From JAUILA01 sp964563925 (GTDB lineage: Bacteria; Bacteroidota; Bacteroidia; Cytophagales; Cyclobacteriaceae), in NCBI GenBank assembly GCA_964563925.1, contig CAZLZD010000061.1, forward strand, positions 1 to 23,038: a stretch of DNA of 23,038 nt, written 5' to 3'. The notes below the pieces were generated by a model, which ran no database searches, was not told the origin of the DNA, and saw only the letters and a program-made list of their open reading frames with translations. The stretch's first letter is position 1. Each line of letters opens with the position of its first letter. Of the stretch, positions 8,533-16,485 are shown in pieces. The position numbers were made by a program, and so were the translations under genes.

Positions 8533-10856
8533 TGGAAGGGGAAGGATCACATACCAGTCAGATGTATGAAGGAATCGATTTCGACAAACTGAAATCGGTA
8601 TTCCGGCGGAATATCCTTGTGTTTGCAGGCATTCTCCTGCTCACCAACATCCTTGCCTACCTGGTCATACGCTGGACGAAGCCCGTATTTGAGTCTTCCT
8701 CCCTTTTACGGCTGGATGTAGGCGAACAAACCAATATTTTTGGCATTACACCCTTTGAGGACAACCAGGCCAATGTGCTGGCCAGCGAGATGGAACTGAT
8801 CCGCTCCAAGCTGTTCCTGAACAAGGTGATTGATGCGATGAACCTTGACATCAGTTATTACGCCGTGGGAGAAATGCTGGTAGATGAAAAATTTGGCAGC
8901 ACCCCCTTTATTGCGGATATCTCCTACCTGGACCGGTCAATGGTGGATCAACCGGTGTACGTGAACATTATTGACAGAAACACATTCCGGGCCGGGTTGG
9001 ACGGACAGCCGGGCGATTCGGACCCGGTGTATGAATTTGGCCAGCATATCGAGTGGGATAATATGCACTTCAAAATTTTCCCGACCGAATTTTACGAAAA
9101 ATACCTTCCCACCACTTCCTATTATTTTGTGCGCAACAGCCGGGAAGCCCTCCTGGATTATCTCTCCACCAATCTTTCGGTGGATTACGACAACCTGAAC
9201 GCAAATACCATCCGCATCTCTTTTCTCGATCATAACCCTTCCAAGGCCTATCAGCTGGTCAATGCCATTGATACCATCTACCTGAAATATACGGATCAGA
9301 AGAATAACCAGGAGAATGAACAGAAAATAAACTGGCTGGAAAGCGAGCTGGCCAAGATTGAAAAATTACTTACGGATTACGAGGACTACTTTGAGAGTTT
9401 CACCATTGAAAACCGGTCCAGCGACCTGAACAGTGACCTGAGTGAAACAATCGTTATAATGAACCAGCTGGATTCACAGAGGCTGTCGGTACTCACGAGA
9501 ATCCGGGAAGTGGAAGAATTCATGCAACGCCTGGAGCTGGGCGTGGATGCCACGATGATGGAGGCCAACCCGGCCAAATATCCGCCGTTTATTGTGGAAA
9601 CCTTCACCAGGCTTCAGGAGGAAACCGCCGCCCTTGAGAGCCTGGCCCTGGCCTACAAGTCAAATACCTATGCCGTCACCAGGAAACGGGAAACGGTAAG
9701 AGCACTGCGCGAAACCCTGCAGGGACAACTCGATGTACTTGAAGACCGGCTCACCCAGGACCTCAGCACGATCAATCAGCAACGTTCGAGCCTGGAACAA
9801 CGGTTCTCCAATATGCCCGGCAAGAATACGGAGTTTAACAAGAACCGCCGATATTACAGCCTTTATGAAGAATTCTACCTGACGCTGATGCAATCGAAGG
9901 CAGAATTCCAGATTGCGAAGGCCGGAACGGACAATGATTTTATCATTCTCTCACCGGCCAGCCTGCCCGACGAACCCGTTTCACCCAATGTGCCGATTGT
10001 ACATGGAATCGGAATGGTTGCCGGAATTATAATCAGCCTATTTCTGCTGGGGATCCTGTACCTTCTTAATAACAAGATCACCTCCCTGAAAGAACTGGAG
10101 CGACTTACCTCCTCCCCGATCCTTGGAGTGATCCCAAAGGCCAAGGAAAAATTGAATAACACCCAGCTCATTGTTGACAAGAGGCCAAAGTCAGCGATCA
10201 GCGAATCACTCCGGACAATCCGGACCAATATTGATTTTCTGGTCACCCGGCAGGAGGCCAGGATCATATCAGTGACATCCACGGTGGGGGGAGAAGGAAA
10301 AACCTTTCTTTCGGTTAACCTGGGTGGCATCCTGGCTATCTCAGGTAAAAAAGTATGTATCCTGGACCTGGATATGAGAAAACCCCGGGTACATGATACC
10401 TTCAGGGATGAAATCAACCAGGCAGGAATTTCCACCATCCTAATCGGAAAGGATTCGGTCTATGAACAGATCCGGCATACAGATATGAAGAACCTGCATT
10501 ATATTCCGGCCGGACCTACCCCGCCCAACCCGTCGGAATTACTGTTGGGTGAATCCTTTGCCATGATGATTGACGAGTTGAGGCAAATGTACGATGTGAT
10601 CCTGATGGACACGCCGCCTGTAGGACTGGTCACCGATGGCATGCTCGCCATGAAAAAAGCAGATTTATCCCTCTATGTAGTCCGCGCAAACTATTCACAG
10701 CGTAAATTTGTCAATACCCTGAACAAGCTCAGGAAAGGCAGTCATTATAACAAGCTGGCTGTAATCCTGAATGCCTTGCCGGACAGCGGCAGCAACAGCT
10801 ACGGGTACGGGTACTATGAAGAGAAGAAGGACGAATCGGTAATGACACGTGTTTGA
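8532..10856 (+). CDS. Polysaccharide co-polymerase and BY-type tyrosine autokinase, Wzc-like
   Basis: The 774-residue inner-membrane protein controls chain length and export of surface polysaccharide and autophosphorylates on tyrosine. A first membrane helix lies at about 29-49 (NILVFAGILLLTNILAYLVI). A long, largely coiled-coil periplasmic region follows, and a second helix lies near 494-515 (VHGIGMVAGIIISLFLLGIL). The cytoplasmic kinase has Walker A GGEGKT with Lys590, Walker A' LDLDMRKPR with Asp612 and Asp614, and Walker B VILMDTPP with Asp693. The tail has a short tyrosine cluster at 757, 759, 761 and 762, the expected autophosphorylation site. The fused two-membrane-helix form is the arrangement known from Proteobacteria and common in Bacteroidota. 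It overlaps the preceding gene by one base (TGATG) and the phosphatase gene by eight. Confidence 0.96.
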   Translation: MEGEGSHTSQMYEGIDFDKLKSVFRRNILVFAGILLLTNILAYLVIRWTKPVFESSSLLRLDVGEQTNIFGITPFEDNQANVLASEMELIRSKLFLNKVIDAMNLDISYYAVGEMLVDEKFGSTPFIADISYLDRSMVDQPVYVNIIDRNTFRAGLDGQPGDSDPVYEFGQHIEWDNMHFKIFPTEFYEKYLPTTSYYFVRNSREALLDYLSTNLSVDYDNLNANTIRISFLDHNPSKAYQLVNAIDTIYLKYTDQKNNQENEQKINWLESELAKIEKLLTDYEDYFESFTIENRSSDLNSDLSETIVIMNQLDSQRLSVLTRIREVEEFMQRLELGVDATMMEANPAKYPPFIVETFTRLQEETAALESLALAYKSNTYAVTRKRETVRALRETLQGQLDVLEDRLTQDLSTINQQRSSLEQRFSNMPGKNTEFNKNRRYYSLYEEFYLTLMQSKAEFQIAKAGTDNDFIILSPASLPDEPVSPNVPIVHGIGMVAGIIISLFLLGILYLLNNKITSLKELERLTSSPILGVIPKAKEKLNNTQLIVDKRPKSAISESLRTIRTNIDFLVTRQEARIISVTSTVGGEGKTFLSVNLGGILAISGKKVCILDLDMRKPRVHDTFRDEINQAGISTILIGKDSVYEQIRHTDMKNLHYIPAGPTPPNPSELLLGESFAMMIDELRQMYDVILMDTPPVGLVTDGMLAMKKADLSLYVVRANYSQRKFVNTLNKLRKGSHYNKLAVILNALPDSGSNSYGYGYYEEKKDESVMTRV

Positions 10857-11589
10857 CAAGTTAAAATCGCTTTTTACCCCTGCGAAGGGAGAGATCAGAA
10901 AGTTTCTGAAAACCGATGTGCATTCCCACCTGATTCCCGGGATTGACGACGGGGTGGACACCTATGACGAAGCCCTGCAATTACTCCATGCGTTCCATGA
11001 AATGGGTTACCGGAAGGTAATCACCACCCCGCATATAATGCAGGATTTCTACAACAATGAACCGGAGGAGATCCTGGACGGACTGGAAAAACTCAGGATT
11101 GAAATGGAGAATACGGGACTGGAAATGGAGGTTGAGGCAGCCGCAGAATACTACCTCGATGAAAGCCTGTTGAAAAAGCTTGAAGGTGACCGGAAGATTC
11201 TGACGTTTGGAAAAAATTACCTGCTCTTTGAAACTTCATTCATCAACAAACCGATTTACCTGGATGATTTCCTTTTCCTGGCGCAGTCCCGCGGCCTGCA
11301 ACCCGTAATGGCGCATCCGGAACGCTATGCGTTTGTCCACAATGAACCACAGCTGCTTAAATCACTTACCGATCGTGGCATGTTACTACAGATAAACCTC
11401 AATTCCCTGTCGGGATATTATTCCCGCCAGGTACAGAAAATGGCCCGCCAGCTTATCGACGAAAAACAGGTACACTTTCTGGGCAGTGACTGCCATTCAA
11501 TGAAACACTTCGAGGCCCTGGTCGAGGCAATGCGCACCCCCCATTATGAACGTGCCTGTGCCCTGCCCTTGTTAAACTATTCCCTATGA
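10849..11589 (+). CDS. CpsB/CapC-type tyrosine-protein phosphatase (PHP superfamily)
   Basis: The 246-residue product belongs to the metal-dependent PHP phosphatases that remove phosphate from the tyrosine tail of the partner autokinase. The metal-binding motif is at the N-terminus, DVHSHLIPGIDDG with His25 and His27; further ligand motifs are TTPHIM near residue 62, MAHPERY near 157 and GSDCHS near 210. The start is a GTG at 10849, inside the last codons of the kinase gene; no ATG of the right frame lies close by, and the motif needs this region. This phosphatase type is best known from Gram-positive capsule loci but is the usual partner of Wzc-like kinases in Bacteroidota. The ATGA overlap with the next gene suggests translational coupling. 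Confidence 0.94.
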   Translation: MFDKLKSLFTPAKGEIRKFLKTDVHSHLIPGIDDGVDTYDEALQLLHAFHEMGYRKVITTPHIMQDFYNNEPEEILDGLEKLRIEMENTGLEMEVEAAAEYYLDESLLKKLEGDRKILTFGKNYLLFETSFINKPIYLDDFLFLAQSRGLQPVMAHPERYAFVHNEPQLLKSLTDRGMLLQINLNSLSGYYSRQVQKMARQLIDEKQVHFLGSDCHSMKHFEALVEAMRTPHYERACALPLLNYSL

Positions 11590-12557
11590 TATTAGTAACC
11601 GGCGCCAACGGCTTTCTCGGAAGGTATGTCTGCAGCCAGCTATTGAGGGACGGGCATGAAGTATGCGCCATGGTACGGGACCCGGCCAGCCTGGACAGCT
11701 ATGAACATAAATCAGACCTGGAAATACGGGTTGCCGACCTGCGGGACCCTGTAAGTATCCGGGAAGCGATTACGGGCACGGACCGGATCATTCACTGCGC
11801 TGCGGTGGTATCCTTCGATCCTGCCGATTGTCAGGAGATGATGGAAACCAATGTCGAGGGAACCCGGAATCTCGTAAATGCAGCGCTTCACCAGGACATC
11901 TCCTATTTCATACATATTAGTTCGGTGGCTGCCCTGGGTAGAATTGCCCGCACCGGGACAATTACAGAAGATGCAAGGTGGCAGGACTCCCGCTGGAACC
12001 TTTGCTATGGCGAGTCAAAACACCAGGCTGAACTTGAAATCTGGCGAAGTATTTCGGAAGGACTGCCCGCGGTGGTGCTGAATCCCTCTGTGATAATTGG
12101 TCGTCCGGTGCCTGGAGCCATGAGCAATAAACTGTTTGACTTTGTCCGCAACAGGCATTCCTTCTACCCGACCGGCAACCTGAATTATGTGGATGTGCGG
12201 GATGTATGCCGACTGATCGCTCAACTACTCGATAAGCCGGTGTACGGGGAACGCTACATCGTCAATGCCGCAAGCATCCCGTACCGGGAATTCTTTGAGC
12301 GGGCCGCAGACCGTATGGGCGTGCCTGCCCCCGGCCGGCCGGCCGGAGAACTTGCTCTCAAGCTTGCACGGGCCGGGGATTTTATCCGTAAAATTTTTAC
12401 CGGTAAAAAACGTTCATTCACAAAGGGTACGGCACGACTTTCAAAAACTGAAATATATTTCAGTAATGAGAAGGCCTCACGGGAACTAAATTTTACCTTT
12501 GCACCCTTATCAGAATCACTGCAATGGATTCTCAATGGTCAGGATAATGACCAATAA
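11586..12557 (+). CDS. Extended SDR family NAD(P)-dependent epimerase/dehydratase
   Basis: The 323-residue product is an extended short-chain dehydrogenase/reductase. The nucleotide-binding motif TGANGFLG (Gly6, Gly9, Gly12) opens the protein, IIHCAA follows near residue 62, and the catalytic pair is Tyr141-x3-Lys145 in YGESKHQAE, preceded by a serine motif (FIHISSVAAL). The segment LNPSVIIGRP is typical of dihydroflavonol reductase-like and nucleotide-sugar epimerase members. Substrate is unknown: the position at the end of a polysaccharide operon would suit nucleotide-sugar modification, but the sequence looks more like the general DFR-like group than like GalE or RfbB. It overlaps the phosphatase stop by four bases (ATGA) and is probably the last gene of its operon. 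A -7-like TACCTTTG lies inside its end (12494-12501), without a clear -33 box. Confidence 0.88.
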   Translation: MILVTGANGFLGRYVCSQLLRDGHEVCAMVRDPASLDSYEHKSDLEIRVADLRDPVSIREAITGTDRIIHCAAVVSFDPADCQEMMETNVEGTRNLVNAALHQDISYFIHISSVAALGRIARTGTITEDARWQDSRWNLCYGESKHQAELEIWRSISEGLPAVVLNPSVIIGRPVPGAMSNKLFDFVRNRHSFYPTGNLNYVDVRDVCRLIAQLLDKPVYGERYIVNAASIPYREFFERAADRMGVPAPGRPAGELALKLARAGDFIRKIFTGKKRSFTKGTARLSKTEIYFSNEKASRELNFTFAPLSESLQWILNGQDNDQ

Positions 12558-12623
12558 TTTTAGCGGGTCCATGGGGCGATTTCAGATAATTCATTAAATT
12601 GATGAAACTAGACATGCTTAATC

Positions 12624-14030
12624 ATGGCAGAAAATTTTAGGAAAAGAAAAGAAGAGAACGAACTGATTAAGCGTTTTGAGGATCACGTAAAGAATCGCAC
12701 TCCCTACTTCTTTGAACTGGAAGCCTTCGAGGAGATCATCAACTACTATCTTGACCGGGGCAAATACCCCAAGGCGCTGAATGCGGCCAACCTGGCCATG
12801 AATCAATATCCGTATTCCTCGGAACTTATTCTTCTGAAAGCTCAGACCCTGAGTAATCTTGAACGGTATGACGACGCCCTCGCGTTACTGGACCAGGCTG
12901 AGAATTTTCAGCCCGCCGACGCAGAGATCTATTTTCTGAAGGGCTCCATTTACTCGCTTCGCGGAGAATTTATGGAGGCTATCAGGGAATACCGGAAGGC
13001 GGAGATTTATACCGAAGATAAAGACGAAGCCCTGTACAGCATTGGCCTGGCTTACCAAAGCATGGATATGTTTGACGAGGCGATCGAGGCCTACAAAGGA
13101 GTAGTGGAAATAAACATATCTCACGAAGGAGCGCTGTATGAGCTGGCCTATTGCCTGGACCTCACCGGTGAGCTGGAGAAAAGTATCTCCTATTACAAAC
13201 AGTTTATCGACAGTGATCCTTATTCGCAATCTGCGTGGTACAACCTTGGGATTGTGTACAATAAACTTGGCAAATACGACCAAGCCATTGAGGCATATGA
13301 TTTTGCCGTGGCCATTGAGGACTCATTTTCATCCGCCTGGTTCAACATGGGCAATACGTATGCGCTCATGGAGAACTATCCGAAGGCGCTGGATGCCTAC
13401 CGGAAAACCATTGACCTGGAAGGGGCAAGCCCTGAGGTTTACTTCCAGATAGGCTCGGTTTACCGGTCTATGGAACAATATGATCTTGGGTTAAAATATT
13501 TCCAGAAGGCCACCAAACTTGACACCCTCTATGATGAAGCGTGGTACGGAGCCGGAAAATGCCTTGAAGCCCAGGAAAAATGGTATCAGTCCCTCCATTT
13601 TTATAACAAAGCCCTGAAGCTGGACCATGAAAATGCCCTGTACTGGAAGGCGGTGGCGGTGAGTGAATACCGCATCGGAAATATCGTTTCCAGTCTGGAT
13701 GCCTATGAGGAAGCCGTCATGCTCAACCCGGAGGACAAGGAAATCTGGCTGGACTGGTCCTACATCTATTATGACCAGGGAGATTATTCCAAAGCCATTG
13801 ACCTGATGGTCAATGCGCTGGAGGAAAGTCCTGACGAGCCGGAATTCTTTTACCGAATGACCGCATACCTTATCAGCGCAGGCAAATACAAAGAAGCCTT
13901 TAATTATTTAGAAAATGCCTTAATTTTGGATTTTGAAGGTCACACCGTGCTGTTTGAATTTTTTCCTGAACTGGAGACCCAAAAAGCACTTTACAAGATC
14001 ATTGAACAATTTCGAGAAAATAATCACTGA
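12624..14030 (+). CDS. Cytoplasmic tetratricopeptide repeat protein
   Basis: The 468-residue product consists almost entirely of about eleven TPR units after a short charged N-terminus (residues 1-40). Clear units include GKYPKALNAANLAMNQYP, AWYNLGIVYNKLGKYDQA, AWFNMGNTYALMENYPKA and EIWLDWSYIYYDQGDYSKA. There is no signal peptide or membrane segment, and the protein is acidic, so it should act in the cytoplasm as a scaffold for protein-protein contact. Its partner is unknown. It starts 66 bases after the SDR gene and is followed three bases later by the ComA-type gene, so it probably heads the operon running to uvrB. No strong Shine-Dalgarno sequence is present before the ATG. From memory, similar TPR proteins lie by these genes in other Bacteroidota, which I could not check. 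Confidence 0.9.
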   Translation: MAENFRKRKEENELIKRFEDHVKNRTPYFFELEAFEEIINYYLDRGKYPKALNAANLAMNQYPYSSELILLKAQTLSNLERYDDALALLDQAENFQPADAEIYFLKGSIYSLRGEFMEAIREYRKAEIYTEDKDEALYSIGLAYQSMDMFDEAIEAYKGVVEINISHEGALYELAYCLDLTGELEKSISYYKQFIDSDPYSQSAWYNLGIVYNKLGKYDQAIEAYDFAVAIEDSFSSAWFNMGNTYALMENYPKALDAYRKTIDLEGASPEVYFQIGSVYRSMEQYDLGLKYFQKATKLDTLYDEAWYGAGKCLEAQEKWYQSLHFYNKALKLDHENALYWKAVAVSEYRIGNIVSSLDAYEEAVMLNPEDKEIWLDWSYIYYDQGDYSKAIDLMVNALEESPDEPEFFYRMTAYLISAGKYKEAFNYLENALILDFEGHTVLFEFFPELETQKALYKIIEQFRENNH

Positions 14031-14033
14031 TAA

Positions 14034-14801
14034 TTGATGAATTATACGCTGAATAATATTCCTGAGCGGACAACCAAGCCCAGGCAATATGGTTTCACCA
14101 TGGCCATGGATAAAGGACTAAGTCTTCGGGAAGTTGATGACTTTATAGATACCTGCGGGGATTATGTTGACATAGTAAAGCTAGGCTGGGCAACCAGCTT
14201 CGTCACCCCCAAGCTGAAAGAAAAGCTTGAAGCATACAAACAGGCGGGTATTCCGGTTTACCTGGGAGGCACTCTGTTTGAAGCTTTTATCGTACGCGGC
14301 CAGTTTGATGATTACCGGAAGGTGCTGGACAAATACGATCTTCAGTATGCAGAGGTTAGTGACGGCTCAATCGAGCTGGAGCATACCGAAAAATGCGAAT
14401 ACATACGACAGCTGGCCACCCAGGTGACGGTGTTGTCAGAGGTTGGTTCAAAAGATGCCGAGAAGATCATCCCTCCGTACCAATGGATAAAATTAATGCA
14501 GGACGAGCTGGAGGCTGGTGCCTGGAAAGTGATCGGAGAAGCCCGGGAAAGCGGAAATGTAGGTCTGTTCCGTTCGACCGGAGAAGTACGCTCAGGCCTG
14601 GTACAGGAAATTCTCACCAAGATTCCTTTTGAAAAAATTATCTGGGAGGCCCCGCAGAAAGCACAGCAGGTTTGGTTTATCAAGCTCCTGGGAGCGAATG
14701 TAAACCTGGGAAATATAGCCCCCAACGAGGTTATCCCGCTTGAAACCATTCGGCTCGGATTGCGGGGAGATACGTTCACCCACTTTCTCAACCAGCAATA
14801 A
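14034..14801 (+). CDS. comA: Phosphosulfolactate synthase-like protein (ComA family)
   Basis: The 255-residue product matches the ComA family, whose archaeal members add sulfite to phosphoenolpyruvate to give 2-phosphosulfolactate, the first step of coenzyme M synthesis. Family blocks are all visible: FTMAMDKGLS near residue 22, VDIVKLGWATS near 45, VYLGGTLFE near 75, AEVSDGSIEL near 105, VLSEVGSKD near 133, the glycine-rich EARESGNVGLF near 168, IWEAPQKAQQ near 205 and NVNLGNIAPNEVIPLETIRLGLRGDT at the end. Length is normal. No comB, comC or sulfopyruvate decarboxylase gene is in the window, and bacteria of this phylum are not known to make coenzyme M. A role in sulfolactate, cysteate or sulfonolipid supply, or an unrelated role as for plant HSA32, is possible. 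It sits between the TPR and PopT genes, with a one-base TAATG overlap to the latter. Confidence 0.88.
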   Translation: MMNYTLNNIPERTTKPRQYGFTMAMDKGLSLREVDDFIDTCGDYVDIVKLGWATSFVTPKLKEKLEAYKQAGIPVYLGGTLFEAFIVRGQFDDYRKVLDKYDLQYAEVSDGSIELEHTEKCEYIRQLATQVTVLSEVGSKDAEKIIPPYQWIKLMQDELEAGAWKVIGEARESGNVGLFRSTGEVRSGLVQEILTKIPFEKIIWEAPQKAQQVWFIKLLGANVNLGNIAPNEVIPLETIRLGLRGDTFTHFLNQQ

Positions 14802-15745
14802 TGGAAAAATTCAGGGATTCTCTCCTCCTTTACATAAAGGGCATGGCCATGGGAGGAGCTGATGTGGTACCAGGCGTCTCAGGGGGAACGATCGCCCTGA
14901 TTACGGGGATTTATCAGACCTTGCTGGAGAGCATCCGCGCGGTGGATGTTGATGCCGTGAAGATGCTTTTTTCGCTCCGCTTCCGGGATTTCTGGATTAA
15001 AATCAACGGCCGCTTCCTGTTACCCCTGGTATTGGGAATTGCCACCAGCCTGCTTACCCTGGCACGGCTGATAAAATTCCTGATGCATGAATACCCGATA
15101 CCCCTGTGGTCCTTTTTCTTCGGACTCATCCTGGTATCCGCATTCTGGGTAATGAAAGAGATCCGTCAATGGCGCTGGGGAATTCTTGGCTCGTTGCTGA
15201 TCGGTACAGTCGTGGCATTTCTTATCACTATGGCCACACCCGCGGAAACTCCTGAAGCATGGTGGTTCCTGCTGATCTCCGGGGCCATTGCCATCTGCGC
15301 CATGATCCTTCCGGGGATTTCCGGTGCGTTCATTCTCCTCGTGCTTGGCAAGTATGAATTTATCCTGGACGCTGTCAATCAGCGTGACCTGGTGACCATC
15401 GCCATATTTGCCATCGGCTGCCTGATCGGACTGCTTAGCTTCTCTAGAGCCATCTCCTGGCTGCTCCGTCACTATCATGATCTCACCATCGGGCTTCTCG
15501 CAGGGTTCATGCTCGGTTCACTGAACAAGGTATGGCCGTGGAAACTGCCGGTGAGGTTCCGGATCAACAGCGAAGGTGAGCAAATTGCCTATATCACCGA
15601 GAATGTCTCACCATTTTCCTTCCAGACCCATATGGGAACGGATGCGCAGCTCCTGGCCGCCATTTTATGTTTTGCCGGAGGTATCCTGATCGTCGTGCTT
15701 ATCGAACGTTTCGCCTACTATAAATCTGGAAACATTCAGACCTGA
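14801..15745 (+). CDS. popT: DUF368 polyprenyl-phosphate transporter (PopT)
   Basis: The 314-residue membrane protein has the DUF368 signature GADVVPGVSGGTIALITGIY at residues 19-38. A related second copy, ILPGISGAFILLVLGKY, starts near residue 169, so the fold contains an internal repeat with two re-entrant PG(V/I)SG loops. About eight hydrophobic segments are visible, including LLPLVLGIATSLLTLA, FFFGLILVSAFWV, LLISGAIAICAMIL and ILCFAGGILIVVLIERF. DUF368 proteins have been shown to return undecaprenyl phosphate from the outer to the inner leaflet of the cytoplasmic membrane, so the likely job is recycling the lipid carrier used for peptidoglycan and surface polysaccharide. Assignment to this role rests on the family. 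It overlaps comA by one base (TAATG) and aroE by one base (TGATG). Confidence 0.92.
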   Translation: MEKFRDSLLLYIKGMAMGGADVVPGVSGGTIALITGIYQTLLESIRAVDVDAVKMLFSLRFRDFWIKINGRFLLPLVLGIATSLLTLARLIKFLMHEYPIPLWSFFFGLILVSAFWVMKEIRQWRWGILGSLLIGTVVAFLITMATPAETPEAWWFLLISGAIAICAMILPGISGAFILLVLGKYEFILDAVNQRDLVTIAIFAIGCLIGLLSFSRAISWLLRHYHDLTIGLLAGFMLGSLNKVWPWKLPVRFRINSEGEQIAYITENVSPFSFQTHMGTDAQLLAAILCFAGGILIVVLIERFAYYKSGNIQT

Positions 15746-16479
15746 TGCGGCAATTCGGACTCATCGGCAAAACCTTATCCCATTCATTCTCCCAGAAATA
15801 TTTCACCAGTAAATTCGGGAATGAAGGCCTTGACGACCACTTCTACCGGTTATTCGAACTGGAAGATATTCAGGAAATCCAACCTCTTCTCAATGACGGA
15901 ACGATACACGGACTCAATGTGACGATTCCTTACAAGACGGCCGTCATACCCTATCTGCATGCACTGGACCCGCGCGCTGAACGGATCGGAGCGGTCAATG
16001 TGATTGCTTTCCGGGATGGAAATCCGGTCGGTTACAACTCGGACTATATCGGTTTCCGCAGCTCACTGGAAGCATGGATGGGAACCACCCTTAAAGGGGT
16101 CCGAGCCCTGGTACTCGGCACCGGAGGAGCATCCCGGGCAGTCAGGGTGGCCCTGGAAGATATCGGGGTGCCCTATCAGCTGGTCTCAAGAAACCCCGAA
16201 GGTGATGAGATATCCTATCTCGCCGTGGACGATGATGCCATCCGGGAACATCATCTTATTATCAACACCACTCCCCTGGGGATGGCCCCTGATTCAGGAA
16301 CCTTCCCTGATATTCCCTACCAGGCTATGGGCCCGAATCACTATCTTTATGATCTTGTGTACAACCCGGAGACCACGATGTTCATGAGAAAAGGACAGAA
16401 GGCAGGGGCACGAACCATGAATGGTCTGGAGATGTTGTATCTTCAGGCTGACGCCGCGTGGCGTATCTGGAACGAGTAA
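15745..16479 (+). CDS. aroE: Shikimate dehydrogenase
   Basis: The 244-residue product catalyses NADPH-dependent reduction of 3-dehydroshikimate to shikimate in aromatic amino acid synthesis. The N-terminal substrate domain has FGLIGKTLSHSFSQ at residues 3-16 and NVTIPYK with the catalytic Lys64; Asp100 of NSDYIGF is the second conserved catalytic residue. The dinucleotide-binding loop is GTGGASRAV near residue 125, and NTTPLGM and NGLEMLYLQA lie in the C-terminal part. It is slightly shorter than the E. coli enzyme (272 residues), as is usual in Bacteroidota. The ATG overlaps the stop of the PopT gene by one base, and uvrB follows six bases later. Confidence 0.96.
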   Translation: MRQFGLIGKTLSHSFSQKYFTSKFGNEGLDDHFYRLFELEDIQEIQPLLNDGTIHGLNVTIPYKTAVIPYLHALDPRAERIGAVNVIAFRDGNPVGYNSDYIGFRSSLEAWMGTTLKGVRALVLGTGGASRAVRVALEDIGVPYQLVSRNPEGDEISYLAVDDDAIREHHLIINTTPLGMAPDSGTFPDIPYQAMGPNHYLYDLVYNPETTMFMRKGQKAGARTMNGLEMLYLQADAAWRIWNE

Positions 16480-16485
16480 TTCTAT

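Noticed and set aside
9875..10438. Minus-strand open frame (187 codons) opposite the tyrosine kinase gene
   Set aside because: Antisense to the kinase domain with no motif of its own.
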